A DNA stretch of 53,427 nt from Clostridia bacterium. GTDB taxonomy: Bacteria > Bacillota > Clostridia > Oscillospirales > Acutalibacteraceae. Position 1 is the stretch's first letter, and each line of letters starts with the position of its first letter. A program made the translations under genes and the position numbers. The notes beneath the pieces were generated by a model. That model worked only from the letters and a program-made list of their open reading frames with translations, was not told the DNA's origin and made no database searches. Positions 22,243-30,323 of the stretch are shown here, in pieces. Location: the NCBI GenBank assembly GCA_017429345.1, contig JAFRPB010000134.1, forward strand, positions 1 through 53,427, in the 5' to 3' direction.

Positions 22243-23658
22243 ATGGTATTCAGCAGCGTTGAATTTTTAACTCTGTTTCTTCCGCTCGCTGCGCTTCTTT
22301 ACTTTCTGTTGCCGGTAAAGATGCGCAACGGGCTTTTGCTCGTATTCAGCCTTGTTTTTTACGCGTGGGGCGAGCCGGTCTATGTACTGATCATGCTCGG
22401 ATCGATCGTCATGAACTATCTGTTCGGGTTGGGCGTCGATCGGTTCCGTGCGCGGGAAAAAGCGAAAAAAACGGTTCTCGCGCTCGCCGTCGCGTGCAAT
22501 CTTCTTCTGCTCGGCGTGTTCAAATACGCCGATTTCATGATCGGCAACCTCAATCTGATCCCCGGCGTGTCTCTGCCCGCAGCGGAGATCGCGCTGCCCA
22601 TCGGTATTTCATTCTTTACGTTTCAGGCGATGTCCTATGTGATCGACGTCTACAGAACAGCCGCGCCGGCGCAGAAGAATATCCTGAATTTCGGGCTGTA
22701 TATCTCGCTGTTCCCGCAGCTGATCGCGGGGCCGATCGTGCGGTATTCCACCGTGGCGGATCAGATCGTCGCGAGGCGTACGGATCTCGACCTCGCGGCG
22801 AAAGGGATCCGCCGGTTTATCGTCGGCCTCGCGAAAAAGGTGCTGATCGCGAACAACGTCGGTTTCCTCTGGTCGCAGATCTCCGTCGCGGAAGCGCCCT
22901 GCGCCGCCGACGCGTGGCTCGGCGCGATCGCGTTCGCGTTTCAGATCTATTTCGATTTCTCGGGCTATTCGGATATGGCGATCGGGCTGGGACATATCTT
23001 CGGCTTCCGGTTCCTCGAAAACTTCGACTATCCGTATATCTCCCGCAGCGTCACCGAATTCTGGCGGCGCTGGCATATCTCCCTCGGCACCTGGTTCCGA
23101 GAGTATGTTTATATCCCGCTCGGCGGCAACCGGAAGGGCGTCGCAAAGCAGGTGCGCAATATCCTGATCGTGTGGCTGCTGACAGGGCTCTGGCACGGCG
23201 CGAGCTGGAATTTCGTGCTGTGGGGCCTTTATTACGGCGTGATGCTGCTTGCGGAGAAATTCATTCTGAAAAAGCTTCTCGACCGCGCGCCCGCGTTCGT
23301 CGGGCATATTTACACGCTGCTGATCGTGCTGTTCGGCTGGGTGCTGTTCGCGTTTGACGACACGAAGGCGTTGTTCGCGTATTTCGCCGCGATGTTCGGC
23401 ACGAACGGCGGTTTCGGCGCGGAAACGGCGTATCTGCTGAGCTCGAACGCGCTGACGCTGCTGATCGCCGCGATCGCTTCTCTGCCGCTCGGCGCGAAGC
23501 TTGCCGGGAGGCTCTTCGCGCGCGCAGGGAAATCACGGCGCGGCGGACGGATCGCGTTCCGCGCGGCGGAGCTCGGCTGGTATCTTCTTCTGTTCCTGCT
23601 CTCAGTCGCGTATCTCGTGGACAGCACGTATAATCCGTTTATCTACTTCAGGTTTTAA
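22243..23658 (+). CDS. MBOAT-family O-acyltransferase (AlgI/DltB-like)
   Basis: 471 aa with about ten membrane segments. The MBOAT signature is complete: QIYFDFSGYSDMAIGLG, FWRRWHISLGTWFREYVYIPLGG and the invariant active-site His318 in LWHGASWNF. Members move an acyl group, usually acetyl, across the membrane for transfer to an exported polysaccharide. The preceding lipoprotein and the following DHHW protein give the usual three-part arrangement. It starts 3 bp after the lipoprotein stop with no clear Shine-Dalgarno, so translation is probably coupled. Confidence 0.93.
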   Translation: MVFSSVEFLTLFLPLAALLYFLLPVKMRNGLLLVFSLVFYAWGEPVYVLIMLGSIVMNYLFGLGVDRFRAREKAKKTVLALAVACNLLLLGVFKYADFMIGNLNLIPGVSLPAAEIALPIGISFFTFQAMSYVIDVYRTAAPAQKNILNFGLYISLFPQLIAGPIVRYSTVADQIVARRTDLDLAAKGIRRFIVGLAKKVLIANNVGFLWSQISVAEAPCAADAWLGAIAFAFQIYFDFSGYSDMAIGLGHIFGFRFLENFDYPYISRSVTEFWRRWHISLGTWFREYVYIPLGGNRKGVAKQVRNILIVWLLTGLWHGASWNFVLWGLYYGVMLLAEKFILKKLLDRAPAFVGHIYTLLIVLFGWVLFAFDDTKALFAYFAAMFGTNGGFGAETAYLLSSNALTLLIAAIASLPLGAKLAGRLFARAGKSRRGGRIAFRAAELGWYLLLFLLSVAYLVDSTYNPFIYFRF

Positions 23659-23670
23659 GGGGGCGACAGA

Positions 23671-24795
23671 ATGAAAAACAGGATCTTCGTCGCCGTGTTC
23701 GCCTTTCTTCTCGGCGCGCTCTGCGTTCTGACCTTCGCGCTGCCGAAAAAGGAGTTTTCGGAGAACGAAAACCGATATCTTGCCGCGTTTCCGAAGCTGT
23801 CGTTCGAAACGGTGAGGGACGGGAGCTTCATGTCGGATATCTCGGAATATATCGCCGATCATTTCGTACTGCGCGACGGCTGGGTGACGCTCAAATCCCT
23901 TGCCGAATCCGCGCTGCTCAAAACGGAGAACAACGGCGTATTCCGCGGCAGGGACGGGTATTTGATCGACTCGTTCGATGAGAGCGCCGCCGCGGGCTTT
24001 GAAAAAAACCTCGAAGCGGCGCGCGCGTTTGAGACGGCGGCGGAGAGCTGCGGGATCGAAGTCAGAACGCTGCTCGCGCCGACGGCGGCGACGGTACTCA
24101 AAGAGTACCTGCCGAGGTTTGCCGTGACCGCCGACGGGGAAGGGCTTCTGCGGACGGCGTCGCAGACGCTTTCAGGCTTCGTCGATACCCTTGAAACGCT
24201 TTCGGCGCATAAAGATGAGTATATCTATTACCGCACCGACCACCACTGGACCGCGCTCGGCGCGTATTACGCCTATTGCGCATATGAAAAGTCCTGCGGG
24301 CGAGAACCCCTCCCGCAGGAAGCGTTCCGCCCCGAAACGCTCAGCGATACGTTTTACGGCACGACCTATTCCCGCTTCGGCGCATTTCTCGGCGTGAAGC
24401 CCGATACGCTCTGCGCTCCCGCGGCTGCCCTTGCCGCGCAGACGACGCTGACAAACGGCAAGGGGGAAACGCATACCTCGATCTATTACCCCGAGCTGCT
24501 GGACGGGAAGGACAAGTATCGGTATTTCCTCGGCGGCAACGACGGGATCCTTCGCCTGAAAACGACGGCGGAGACGGGGAAAAACCTTCTGCTGATCAAG
24601 GATTCCTACGCGAATTCGTTTCTGCCGTATCTGATCGGCGATTTCGACAGTATCACGGTCCTCGATATGCGCTATTATAACGGCGCGGTTGCGGAGCTGT
24701 TTGACAGCGAGGCGATCACAGACGTGCTGATCCTGTATAATCTGAAATCCTTCTGCGAGGATAGATATATCGGATTTATCAATCTGACGGAATGA
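23671..24795 (+). CDS. DHHW-family protein (AlgX/AlgJ-like SGNH fold)
   Basis: 374 aa. Residues 5-24 form an N-terminal membrane anchor. The family motif RTDHHWTALGAYYAY has Asp190, His191, His192 and Trp193. The probable catalytic Ser is in KDSYANSFLPYL about residue 307. These proteins accept acyl groups from MBOAT partners and transfer them to glycans outside the cell. A GGGGG Shine-Dalgarno precedes the start. Last gene of the cluster. Confidence 0.9.
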   Translation: MKNRIFVAVFAFLLGALCVLTFALPKKEFSENENRYLAAFPKLSFETVRDGSFMSDISEYIADHFVLRDGWVTLKSLAESALLKTENNGVFRGRDGYLIDSFDESAAAGFEKNLEAARAFETAAESCGIEVRTLLAPTAATVLKEYLPRFAVTADGEGLLRTASQTLSGFVDTLETLSAHKDEYIYYRTDHHWTALGAYYAYCAYEKSCGREPLPQEAFRPETLSDTFYGTTYSRFGAFLGVKPDTLCAPAAALAAQTTLTNGKGETHTSIYYPELLDGKDKYRYFLGGNDGILRLKTTAETGKNLLLIKDSYANSFLPYLIGDFDSITVLDMRYYNGAVAELFDSEAITDVLILYNLKSFCEDRYIGFINLTE

Positions 24796-24803
24796 ACCCG
24801 TAT

Positions 24804-24829
24804 CCGGCGCAACTCCCGGGCTGCGCCGG
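24804..24829 (+). terminator. Hairpin between the acylation cluster and gatC
   Basis: CCGGCGCA pairs with TGCGCCGG around ACTCCCGGGC. No T-run follows, so it may only partly terminate. Confidence 0.35.
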
Positions 24830-24868
24830 TTCTCTGCGTTAATACAGAATGTAAGGACGGTAAACGGA

Positions 24869-25162
24869 ATGAAAATAACCGAACGGGACGTTGAAAAGCT
24901 CGCGCGTCTCGCGATGCTGGAATTTGATGAAAAAGAGAAAAGAACGCTCGCCGAGGAAATGGAGCGGATCATCGCCTTCGCTCAGACGGTCGCGGCGACG
25001 GGCGAAGCGCGCGAAGAGCCGGCGGATGAGCTCGGAGATCGGAATGTATGGCGCGCGGACGACCCGGAGATCGCTTTTTCCCGCGATGAAATGCTCGCCG
25101 CCGCGCCGTCGTCGGAGGACGGTTTTATCGCCGTTCCCCGGGCGCTCGCAAAGGAGGACTGA
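24869..25162 (+). CDS. gatC: Asp-tRNA(Asn)/Glu-tRNA(Gln) amidotransferase subunit C
   Basis: 97 aa, normal length. MKITERDVEKLARLAMLEFDEKEK and the C-terminal DEMLAAAPSSEDGFIAVPR stretch are GatC features. It holds GatA and GatB together in the complex that amidates misacylated Glu-tRNA(Gln), implying that the organism relies on the indirect pathway for Gln-tRNA and/or Asn-tRNA. First gene of gatCAB. Confidence 0.95.
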   Translation: MKITERDVEKLARLAMLEFDEKEKRTLAEEMERIIAFAQTVAATGEAREEPADELGDRNVWRADDPEIAFSRDEMLAAAPSSEDGFIAVPRALAKED

Positions 25163-25164
25163 CG

Positions 25165-26619
25165 GTGAGAACGCTTACGGAACGAACGCTCGCGGAACAC
25201 ATTGCCGCGCTCGCAGCGCGGGCGTATTCAGCCGAGGAGCTGACGCGCGCGTATCTTGACGCCGTCGTGCGGAAGGACGGGGAGCTCGGCGCGTTTCTGA
25301 CGGTGCTTCCCGAGAGATCGATCGCCGCCGCCCGCAGGATCGATTCCCGCCGCGCGGCGGGGGAGAAGCTTCCGTCGCTCGCGGGGCTGCCGTACGCGCT
25401 CAAGGACAATATCTGCGCGAAGGGCGTTCGCATGACCTGCGGTTCACGATTCCTTGAAAACTATATTCCGCCGTACAGCGCGCACGTCGCGGAGCTTCTG
25501 GAAAATAACGGCGCGGTGCTGCTCGGCAAACTGAATATGGATGAGTTCGGCATGGGCTCGTCCTCGGAGCATTCGGCGTTTCACCCGACGAAGAATCCTC
25601 TCGCGCCGGACCGTGTTCCCGGCGGCAGCTCGGGCGGCTGCGCGGCGGCGGTGGCGGCGGGGGAGATCCCCTTTGCCCTCGGTTCCGATACGGGTGGCTC
25701 GATCCGTCAGCCCGCGGCGTTCTGCGGCGTCGTCGGCATGAAGCCGACGTGGGGCGCGGTCTCAAGATACGGCCTGACGGCGTTCGCTTCGTCTCTCGAT
25801 CAGATCGGCCCGATCACGGGCGACGTGCGGGATAACGCGCTGATCCTCAACGCGATCGCCGGCCGCGACGCGCGCGACGCGACTTCGCAGGCGCGAAAAA
25901 CGCCGGATTACACCGCAGAGCTTGAAAAAGACGTCCGCGGGCTCCGACTCGGTCTTCCGAAGGAGATCTTCGGCGAAGCGATCGACGCAGAGGTGCGCGC
26001 CGCAGTTCGGAACGCGGCGAAGCGCTTTGAGAAAGCGGGCGCGGAGATCATTGAGATCTCCCTGCCGTCGATTGCGTACGCGCTGGCGGCGTATTATATC
26101 ATTTCGAGCGCGGAAGCGTCGTCGAATCTCGCCCGTTTCGACGGGGTGCGCTACGGCAGACGCGCGGAAGAATATACGGATCTTACGCAGCTTTACGTGA
26201 GATCCCGCTCCGAGGGGTTCGGCGACGAGGTCAAGCGGCGGATCCTGCTCGGGACCTTCGTTCTCTCCTCGGGCTATTACGACGCGTATTATAAAAAGGC
26301 GCAGAACGCGCGCCTTGTCATAAAAAAAGATTTTGAGAGCGCTTTCGGCGTGTGCGACTGCCTGCTGACGCCCGTCGCGCCGACCGCGGCGTTCCGTTTC
26401 GGCGAAAAGCGCGATCCGCTCGAGATGTACGCGGGCGACGTCTGCACCGTGCCTGCCGGTCTTGCGGGGCTGCCCGCGCTTTCGATGCCCTGCGGAAAAA
26501 CCGGCGAGGGGCTTCCCGTCGGCATGCAGCTGATCGGCAGACGATTTTCCGAGCCGCTTTTGTACCGTCTCGGCGTCGCTTTTGAACGGGAAGGAGGCGG
26601 AACGCGTGAAAACGGTTGA
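25165..26619 (+). CDS. gatA: Asp-tRNA(Asn)/Glu-tRNA(Gln) amidotransferase subunit A
   Basis: 484 aa from GTG 25165, with AGGAGG 7 bp upstream. Amidase-signature enzyme: Lys80 in YALKDN, Ser155 in the GGSSGG loop and Ser178 in SDTGGSIRQPA make the Ser-cisSer-Lys triad. It releases ammonia from glutamine and channels it to GatB. It begins 2 bp after gatC and overlaps gatB by 14 bp. Confidence 0.96.
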   Translation: MRTLTERTLAEHIAALAARAYSAEELTRAYLDAVVRKDGELGAFLTVLPERSIAAARRIDSRRAAGEKLPSLAGLPYALKDNICAKGVRMTCGSRFLENYIPPYSAHVAELLENNGAVLLGKLNMDEFGMGSSSEHSAFHPTKNPLAPDRVPGGSSGGCAAAVAAGEIPFALGSDTGGSIRQPAAFCGVVGMKPTWGAVSRYGLTAFASSLDQIGPITGDVRDNALILNAIAGRDARDATSQARKTPDYTAELEKDVRGLRLGLPKEIFGEAIDAEVRAAVRNAAKRFEKAGAEIIEISLPSIAYALAAYYIISSAEASSNLARFDGVRYGRRAEEYTDLTQLYVRSRSEGFGDEVKRRILLGTFVLSSGYYDAYYKKAQNARLVIKKDFESAFGVCDCLLTPVAPTAAFRFGEKRDPLEMYAGDVCTVPAGLAGLPALSMPCGKTGEGLPVGMQLIGRRFSEPLLYRLGVAFEREGGGTRENG

Positions 26620-28039
26620 CGGATATGAAGCGGTGATCGGGCTTGAGGTCCACGTCGAGCCGAGCACGAAAACGAAGATCTTCTGTTCCTGCCCGACGAC
26701 CTTCGGCGCGCCGCCGAATACGCAGGTCTGCCCGGTGTGCATGGGGCTTCCCGGCGCTTTGCCGACGCTGAACGGAAAGGTCGTCGAATACGCCGTCAGG
26801 GCGGGGCTTGCGCTGAACTGCGGGATCGCGCGGAGATCAGGACACGACAGAAAGAATTATTTTTACCCGGATCTGCCGAAGGCTTATCAGATCTCGCAAT
26901 ACGATGAACCGCTCTGCGCGGGCGGGTGGATCGAGATCGAGACAGGGGAAACGAAAAAAAGGATCGGCATTACCCGGATCCATATCGAGGAGGACGCGGG
27001 AAAGCTGATCCATGATGAAAAAAACGGAACGCTGATCGACTGCAACCGTTGCGGCGTACCGCTGATCGAGATCGTCTCCGAACCGGATCTGCGGTCGGCG
27101 GAGGAGGCGGAGGCGTATCTGCGCGCTCTGCGGAACACGCTTCTTTATATCGGCGTTTCCGACTGTAAAATGAACGAGGGCTCGATGCGCTGCGACGTGA
27201 ATCTCTCCGTACGCAAAAAGGGCGAAACCGCGCTCGGCACGCGCACGGAGATGAAGAATATCAATTCCTTCCGGTTTACTTCGCGGGCGATCGCGTATGA
27301 ATATGAGCGGCAGGTCGCGGCGCTGCTGCGCGGGGAACGCATCGTGCAGCAGACGCGCAGGTTTGACCCCGCCACCGGCAGGACCGAGACGATGCGTATC
27401 AAGGAAGAGGCGGACGATTACCGATATTTCCCCGAACCGGATCTTGAGCCGATCACGCTGAGCGACGCGTATATCGAAACGCTTCGCGGCGCTCTGCCCG
27501 AGCTCCCGGACGCGAGAGAGCGGCGGATCGCCGAAGAATACGGGCTGCCGCGCAAGGACGCGGCGCTGATCGCCGAGGACAAAGCGGCGGCGGACTGGTA
27601 TGAGGCGGTCGCGAAAAAAACAGAGTATCCCCGCGCCGCCGCGAACCTGCTGCTGGGGGATCTGTTCCATATGAATACGGCGGACGAATTCAGCAGTCCG
27701 ATCGATCCCGGCTGTATGGCGGCGCTCTGCACGCTGCTCGGCGACGGAACGGTCAACAACCCCACGGCGAAAAAACTGCTGGAAAGAATGTACCGCGACG
27801 GGATCGATCCCGTCGCGGCAGTCAGGGAAGAACGTCTGTCCCAGATCCGGGACGGCGAAACGCTCGGGCGGCTCGTCGCCGAGGCGATCGCGGCGAACCC
27901 GAAATGCGCTTCCGATTTCAGGAACGGAAAGACTGCCGCCGCGAAAACGATCGTCGGCGCGGTGATGAAGAGCACCGGCGGCCGCGCCGACCCCGCCCTG
28001 ACCGCCCGGTTGACGGAGGAGATGCTCGGTAAATTCTGA
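26606..28039 (+). CDS. gatB: Asp-tRNA(Asn)/Glu-tRNA(Gln) amidotransferase subunit B
   Basis: 477 aa from GTG 26606, 8 bp after AAGGAGG; the earlier TTG at 26582 lacks a site. The GatB core opens with YEAVIGLEVHVEPSTKTK, followed by the CSCP/CPVCMG zinc cysteines and the kinase domain, with a C-terminal YqeY-like tail. It activates the tRNA-bound glutamate with ATP and amidates it. The last codons (GGT AAA TTC TGA) coincide with the terminal motif of the downstream element, so the C-terminus GKF may be element-encoded. Confidence 0.95.
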   Translation: MKTVDGYEAVIGLEVHVEPSTKTKIFCSCPTTFGAPPNTQVCPVCMGLPGALPTLNGKVVEYAVRAGLALNCGIARRSGHDRKNYFYPDLPKAYQISQYDEPLCAGGWIEIETGETKKRIGITRIHIEEDAGKLIHDEKNGTLIDCNRCGVPLIEIVSEPDLRSAEEAEAYLRALRNTLLYIGVSDCKMNEGSMRCDVNLSVRKKGETALGTRTEMKNINSFRFTSRAIAYEYERQVAALLRGERIVQQTRRFDPATGRTETMRIKEEADDYRYFPEPDLEPITLSDAYIETLRGALPELPDARERRIAEEYGLPRKDAALIAEDKAAADWYEAVAKKTEYPRAAANLLLGDLFHMNTADEFSSPIDPGCMAALCTLLGDGTVNNPTAKKLLERMYRDGIDPVAAVREERLSQIRDGETLGRLVAEAIAANPKCASDFRNGKTAAAKTIVGAVMKSTGGRADPALTARLTEEMLGKF

Positions 28040-28242
28040 TTTATCGGGATGTATTTTTCGCGGATATCGGGGATCGGGGATCGGATATCGTGCCGAAACC
28101 GCGGCTGAAATCGTAAAAATTAACGCTGCGAATTCATCAAAGAAAAGAATAATAAAATCCACAAGCACGATTCGCGAAATCCGATACCCGATATCCGAAT
28201 TCTGATTTATCGGGCAGCTTTGCTGCCCGATAAATCAGAATT
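28031..28242 (+). repeat. Class-1 palindromic element between convergent gatB and kinase genes (GGATATC arms, inverted copy C)
   Basis: The motif AAATTCTGATTTATCGGG occurs at the left (28031-28048) and again at the right within a perfect 21-bp stem (28198-28218 with 28222-28242). The left copy supplies the gatB stop and the right arm of the stem supplies the kinase stop on the other strand. The arms at 28061 and up to 28197 are GGATATC heptamers, inverted relative to copies A, B and D. The core shares ATCGTAAAAATTAACG with the 7903 element. Confidence 0.88.
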
Positions 28243-29605
28243 TATTCAGCTTCACAATAATCGTAAACACGCCGTCGGCGCAGCGCGTCATGTGCTCGCC
28301 GTGGTATTTTTTCGCGGTGTCGATGATGCTGCGAAGACCGAAGCCGTGATTCATGCCGTCTTTTTTATCCGAGACGAAGCTTCCGTTGACCTGCTTCGGC
28401 GCGGCGGCGACGGGATTCGCGCACGAGATCACGATATAATCGTCTGTCTTCGCGATCTTGAGCTTGATATACTTCTCTTTGCCTTCGGGGATCTTCGCGC
28501 AGGCCTCCAGCGCGTTGTCGAGGGCGTTCGCCAGAATGATGCACAGATCCATCGGCTCCGCGAACAGCTCTCCGTCGAGCTTCGCGATCTCAAAGCTCGT
28601 CGCGACCTTGTTTTTATGCGCGGCGGCGAGCTTGTCGTTGAGGATCGCGTCCACCGCGGACTGCCCGCTGATCGTCATGAACGCCGCCTCGTCCACGGTG
28701 TTCATCATGGTTTTGATATACGCCTTCAGCTCGTCGTATTTCTCCGTTTCTACAAGGGAATTGAGCACGACGAGCTGATTCTGCATATCGTGCCGCAGCT
28801 CCCGCATGCGGGTATAGGAGCTTTCCAGCCGTTCGATGGATCGGCTCTGCATCTCATCCTGCTTTCTCTGCAGCTCGTACTGCCGCAGCTGCTCGGCGCT
28901 GCGCTGCGAGCGCGCGAACAGCGCGAAAACGAGGATGTTGATGAAAAACAGCCCCGCCGCCGCGACGACGATATATCCGTAGATCGAAAGCCCCGGCACG
29001 TTGTATTCCGCGCCGTTGACCGTGACCGTCGTCACGCTGCTCCAGACGCGCGCCTCGGCGGGCATCGCGTCGACGTAATACTGAAATACCGAGAGCACCG
29101 CCACCGTGACCAGCGGCACCGCGAGCATGACGAGCCAATAGCGCAGCGCGAGCTCGAGCGTTTTGCGCCTGAGAAACGCCGAAAGCAAAAACACCGTGAG
29201 CATCAGAAACAGCTTCGGCACGATAATGCGCAGAGCGGAGAAAAACAGTGCGCTGTCAAGGCCCGTAAAGAGCGAGGTCGGCAGCATCGAGATAAAGATA
29301 TTCGCGAGAAAATTCGACAGCGAGAGGCCGAGTCCCCACAGAACGAAATAAAGCACGGCGTTGCGGACGTTGCCTTTATACAGAAGAAACAGCATCGAAA
29401 CGACCAGCAGCACTTCCGCCGCGGTCTTGATGGGGTAGTTCGAGTAGATGAAGTTGATGCCGAAAAGCGCCGCGGACGCGAGTACGATCACAAGCGCCTG
29501 CAGATACTTTTTGTTGAACCTCTTTTCGAAAAAACTGTCCATCAGGATCACCGAGAGAAGGATCTCGATGATCGTCGCGAACGCGTTGATAACGGTAATG
29601 ATCAT
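28235..29605 (-). CDS. GHKL-domain sensor histidine kinase (AgrC-like)
   Basis: 456 aa. About six membrane segments in residues 1-230 with a short outside loop (about 175-205), a coiled linker (230-265), then the H-box with His272 in LRHDMQN, the N-box NALDNALEAC and the G-box NHGFGLRSI. It phosphorylates LytTR regulators in response to an external signal, often a peptide. It is 3 bp downstream of its regulator and in one operon with the alpha-mannosidase, so its signal may be glycan-related; that is inference. C-terminus NKF-stop lies in the repeat motif. Confidence 0.92.
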   Translation of the reverse strand: MIITVINAFATIIEILLSVILMDSFFEKRFNKKYLQALVIVLASAALFGINFIYSNYPIKTAAEVLLVVSMLFLLYKGNVRNAVLYFVLWGLGLSLSNFLANIFISMLPTSLFTGLDSALFFSALRIIVPKLFLMLTVFLLSAFLRRKTLELALRYWLVMLAVPLVTVAVLSVFQYYVDAMPAEARVWSSVTTVTVNGAEYNVPGLSIYGYIVVAAAGLFFINILVFALFARSQRSAEQLRQYELQRKQDEMQSRSIERLESSYTRMRELRHDMQNQLVVLNSLVETEKYDELKAYIKTMMNTVDEAAFMTISGQSAVDAILNDKLAAAHKNKVATSFEIAKLDGELFAEPMDLCIILANALDNALEACAKIPEGKEKYIKLKIAKTDDYIVISCANPVAAAPKQVNGSFVSDKKDGMNHGFGLRSIIDTAKKYHGEHMTRCADGVFTIIVKLNKF

Positions 29606-29608
29606 GGC

Positions 29609-30322
29609 TTATCTCATTGTCCAAAGATATGCGTCGCCGACCGCCTTGCGGTGTTTTTTGCTCACGGGCAGCGTTTCGCCGTTCTTCAGCAGGATCTCCG
29701 TCGGCGAAAGCTTTTCGATACGCGAGACGTTTACAAGATAGCTCTGATGGCAGCGCACGAACATCCCGCCGAGCTGCGGTTCGATATCGTCGAGCTTCGC
29801 GTATGTCTTGTAATTCTCGCGGTCGAGCGCGATGCGCACGACGCGTTTGCTTGACTCGAAATAATTGATGAGCCGCGGGTCGAGCTTCATTTTTTCGTTG
29901 CCGAACTGAAAGGTGAAAAAGGTCTGCGCGCTGTCAGAGATCTCTCTGATCGTATCCGACAGCACCCGGTCGAAGCCGTATTCCAGCTCCGTTTTCATCA
30001 GGTAGCGGAACGCCTTGACCTCGTAGCCGCGGAATACGTATTCCGCGGACGAGGTAATAAAGACGATATATACGCCGTCGTCTTTTTCGCGGATGCGCTT
30101 GGCGGTCTCGATCCCGTCGGGGCCGTCCATCTTGATATCCAGCAGGATCACGTCGAAAGGATGCGCGTCCGTCTCGTATTCCCGCGCGAGCTCCGCGCCG
30201 CCGGTAAAAAGACGGATATTCGCGTCGAGATCTTTTCTTGCCAGAAGATCCCGCGTTTTCCGGTCGAGCAGGTCGAGCGTCGGTTTCTCGTCGTCGCAGA
30301 TCGCGATCTTCAGCTTCTCCAT
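29609..30322 (-). CDS. LytTR-family response regulator
   Basis: 237 aa. Receiver domain (1-120) with the acidic pair Asp10/Asp11 and phosphoacceptor Asp62 in LLDIKM. LytTR DNA-binding domain (about 135-237) with FVRCHQSYLVNVSRI and LPVSKKHRK. The ATG is 1 bp after the alpha-mannosidase stop (TAAAATG) and the kinase follows after 3 bp. Targets are not evident; LytTR sites are short direct repeats that I did not find convincingly nearby. Confidence 0.92.
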   Translation of the reverse strand: MEKLKIAICDDEKPTLDLLDRKTRDLLARKDLDANIRLFTGGAELAREYETDAHPFDVILLDIKMDGPDGIETAKRIREKDDGVYIVFITSSAEYVFRGYEVKAFRYLMKTELEYGFDRVLSDTIREISDSAQTFFTFQFGNEKMKLDPRLINYFESSKRVVRIALDRENYKTYAKLDDIEPQLGGMFVRCHQSYLVNVSRIEKLSPTEILLKNGETLPVSKKHRKAVGDAYLWTMR

Positions 30323-30323
30323 T

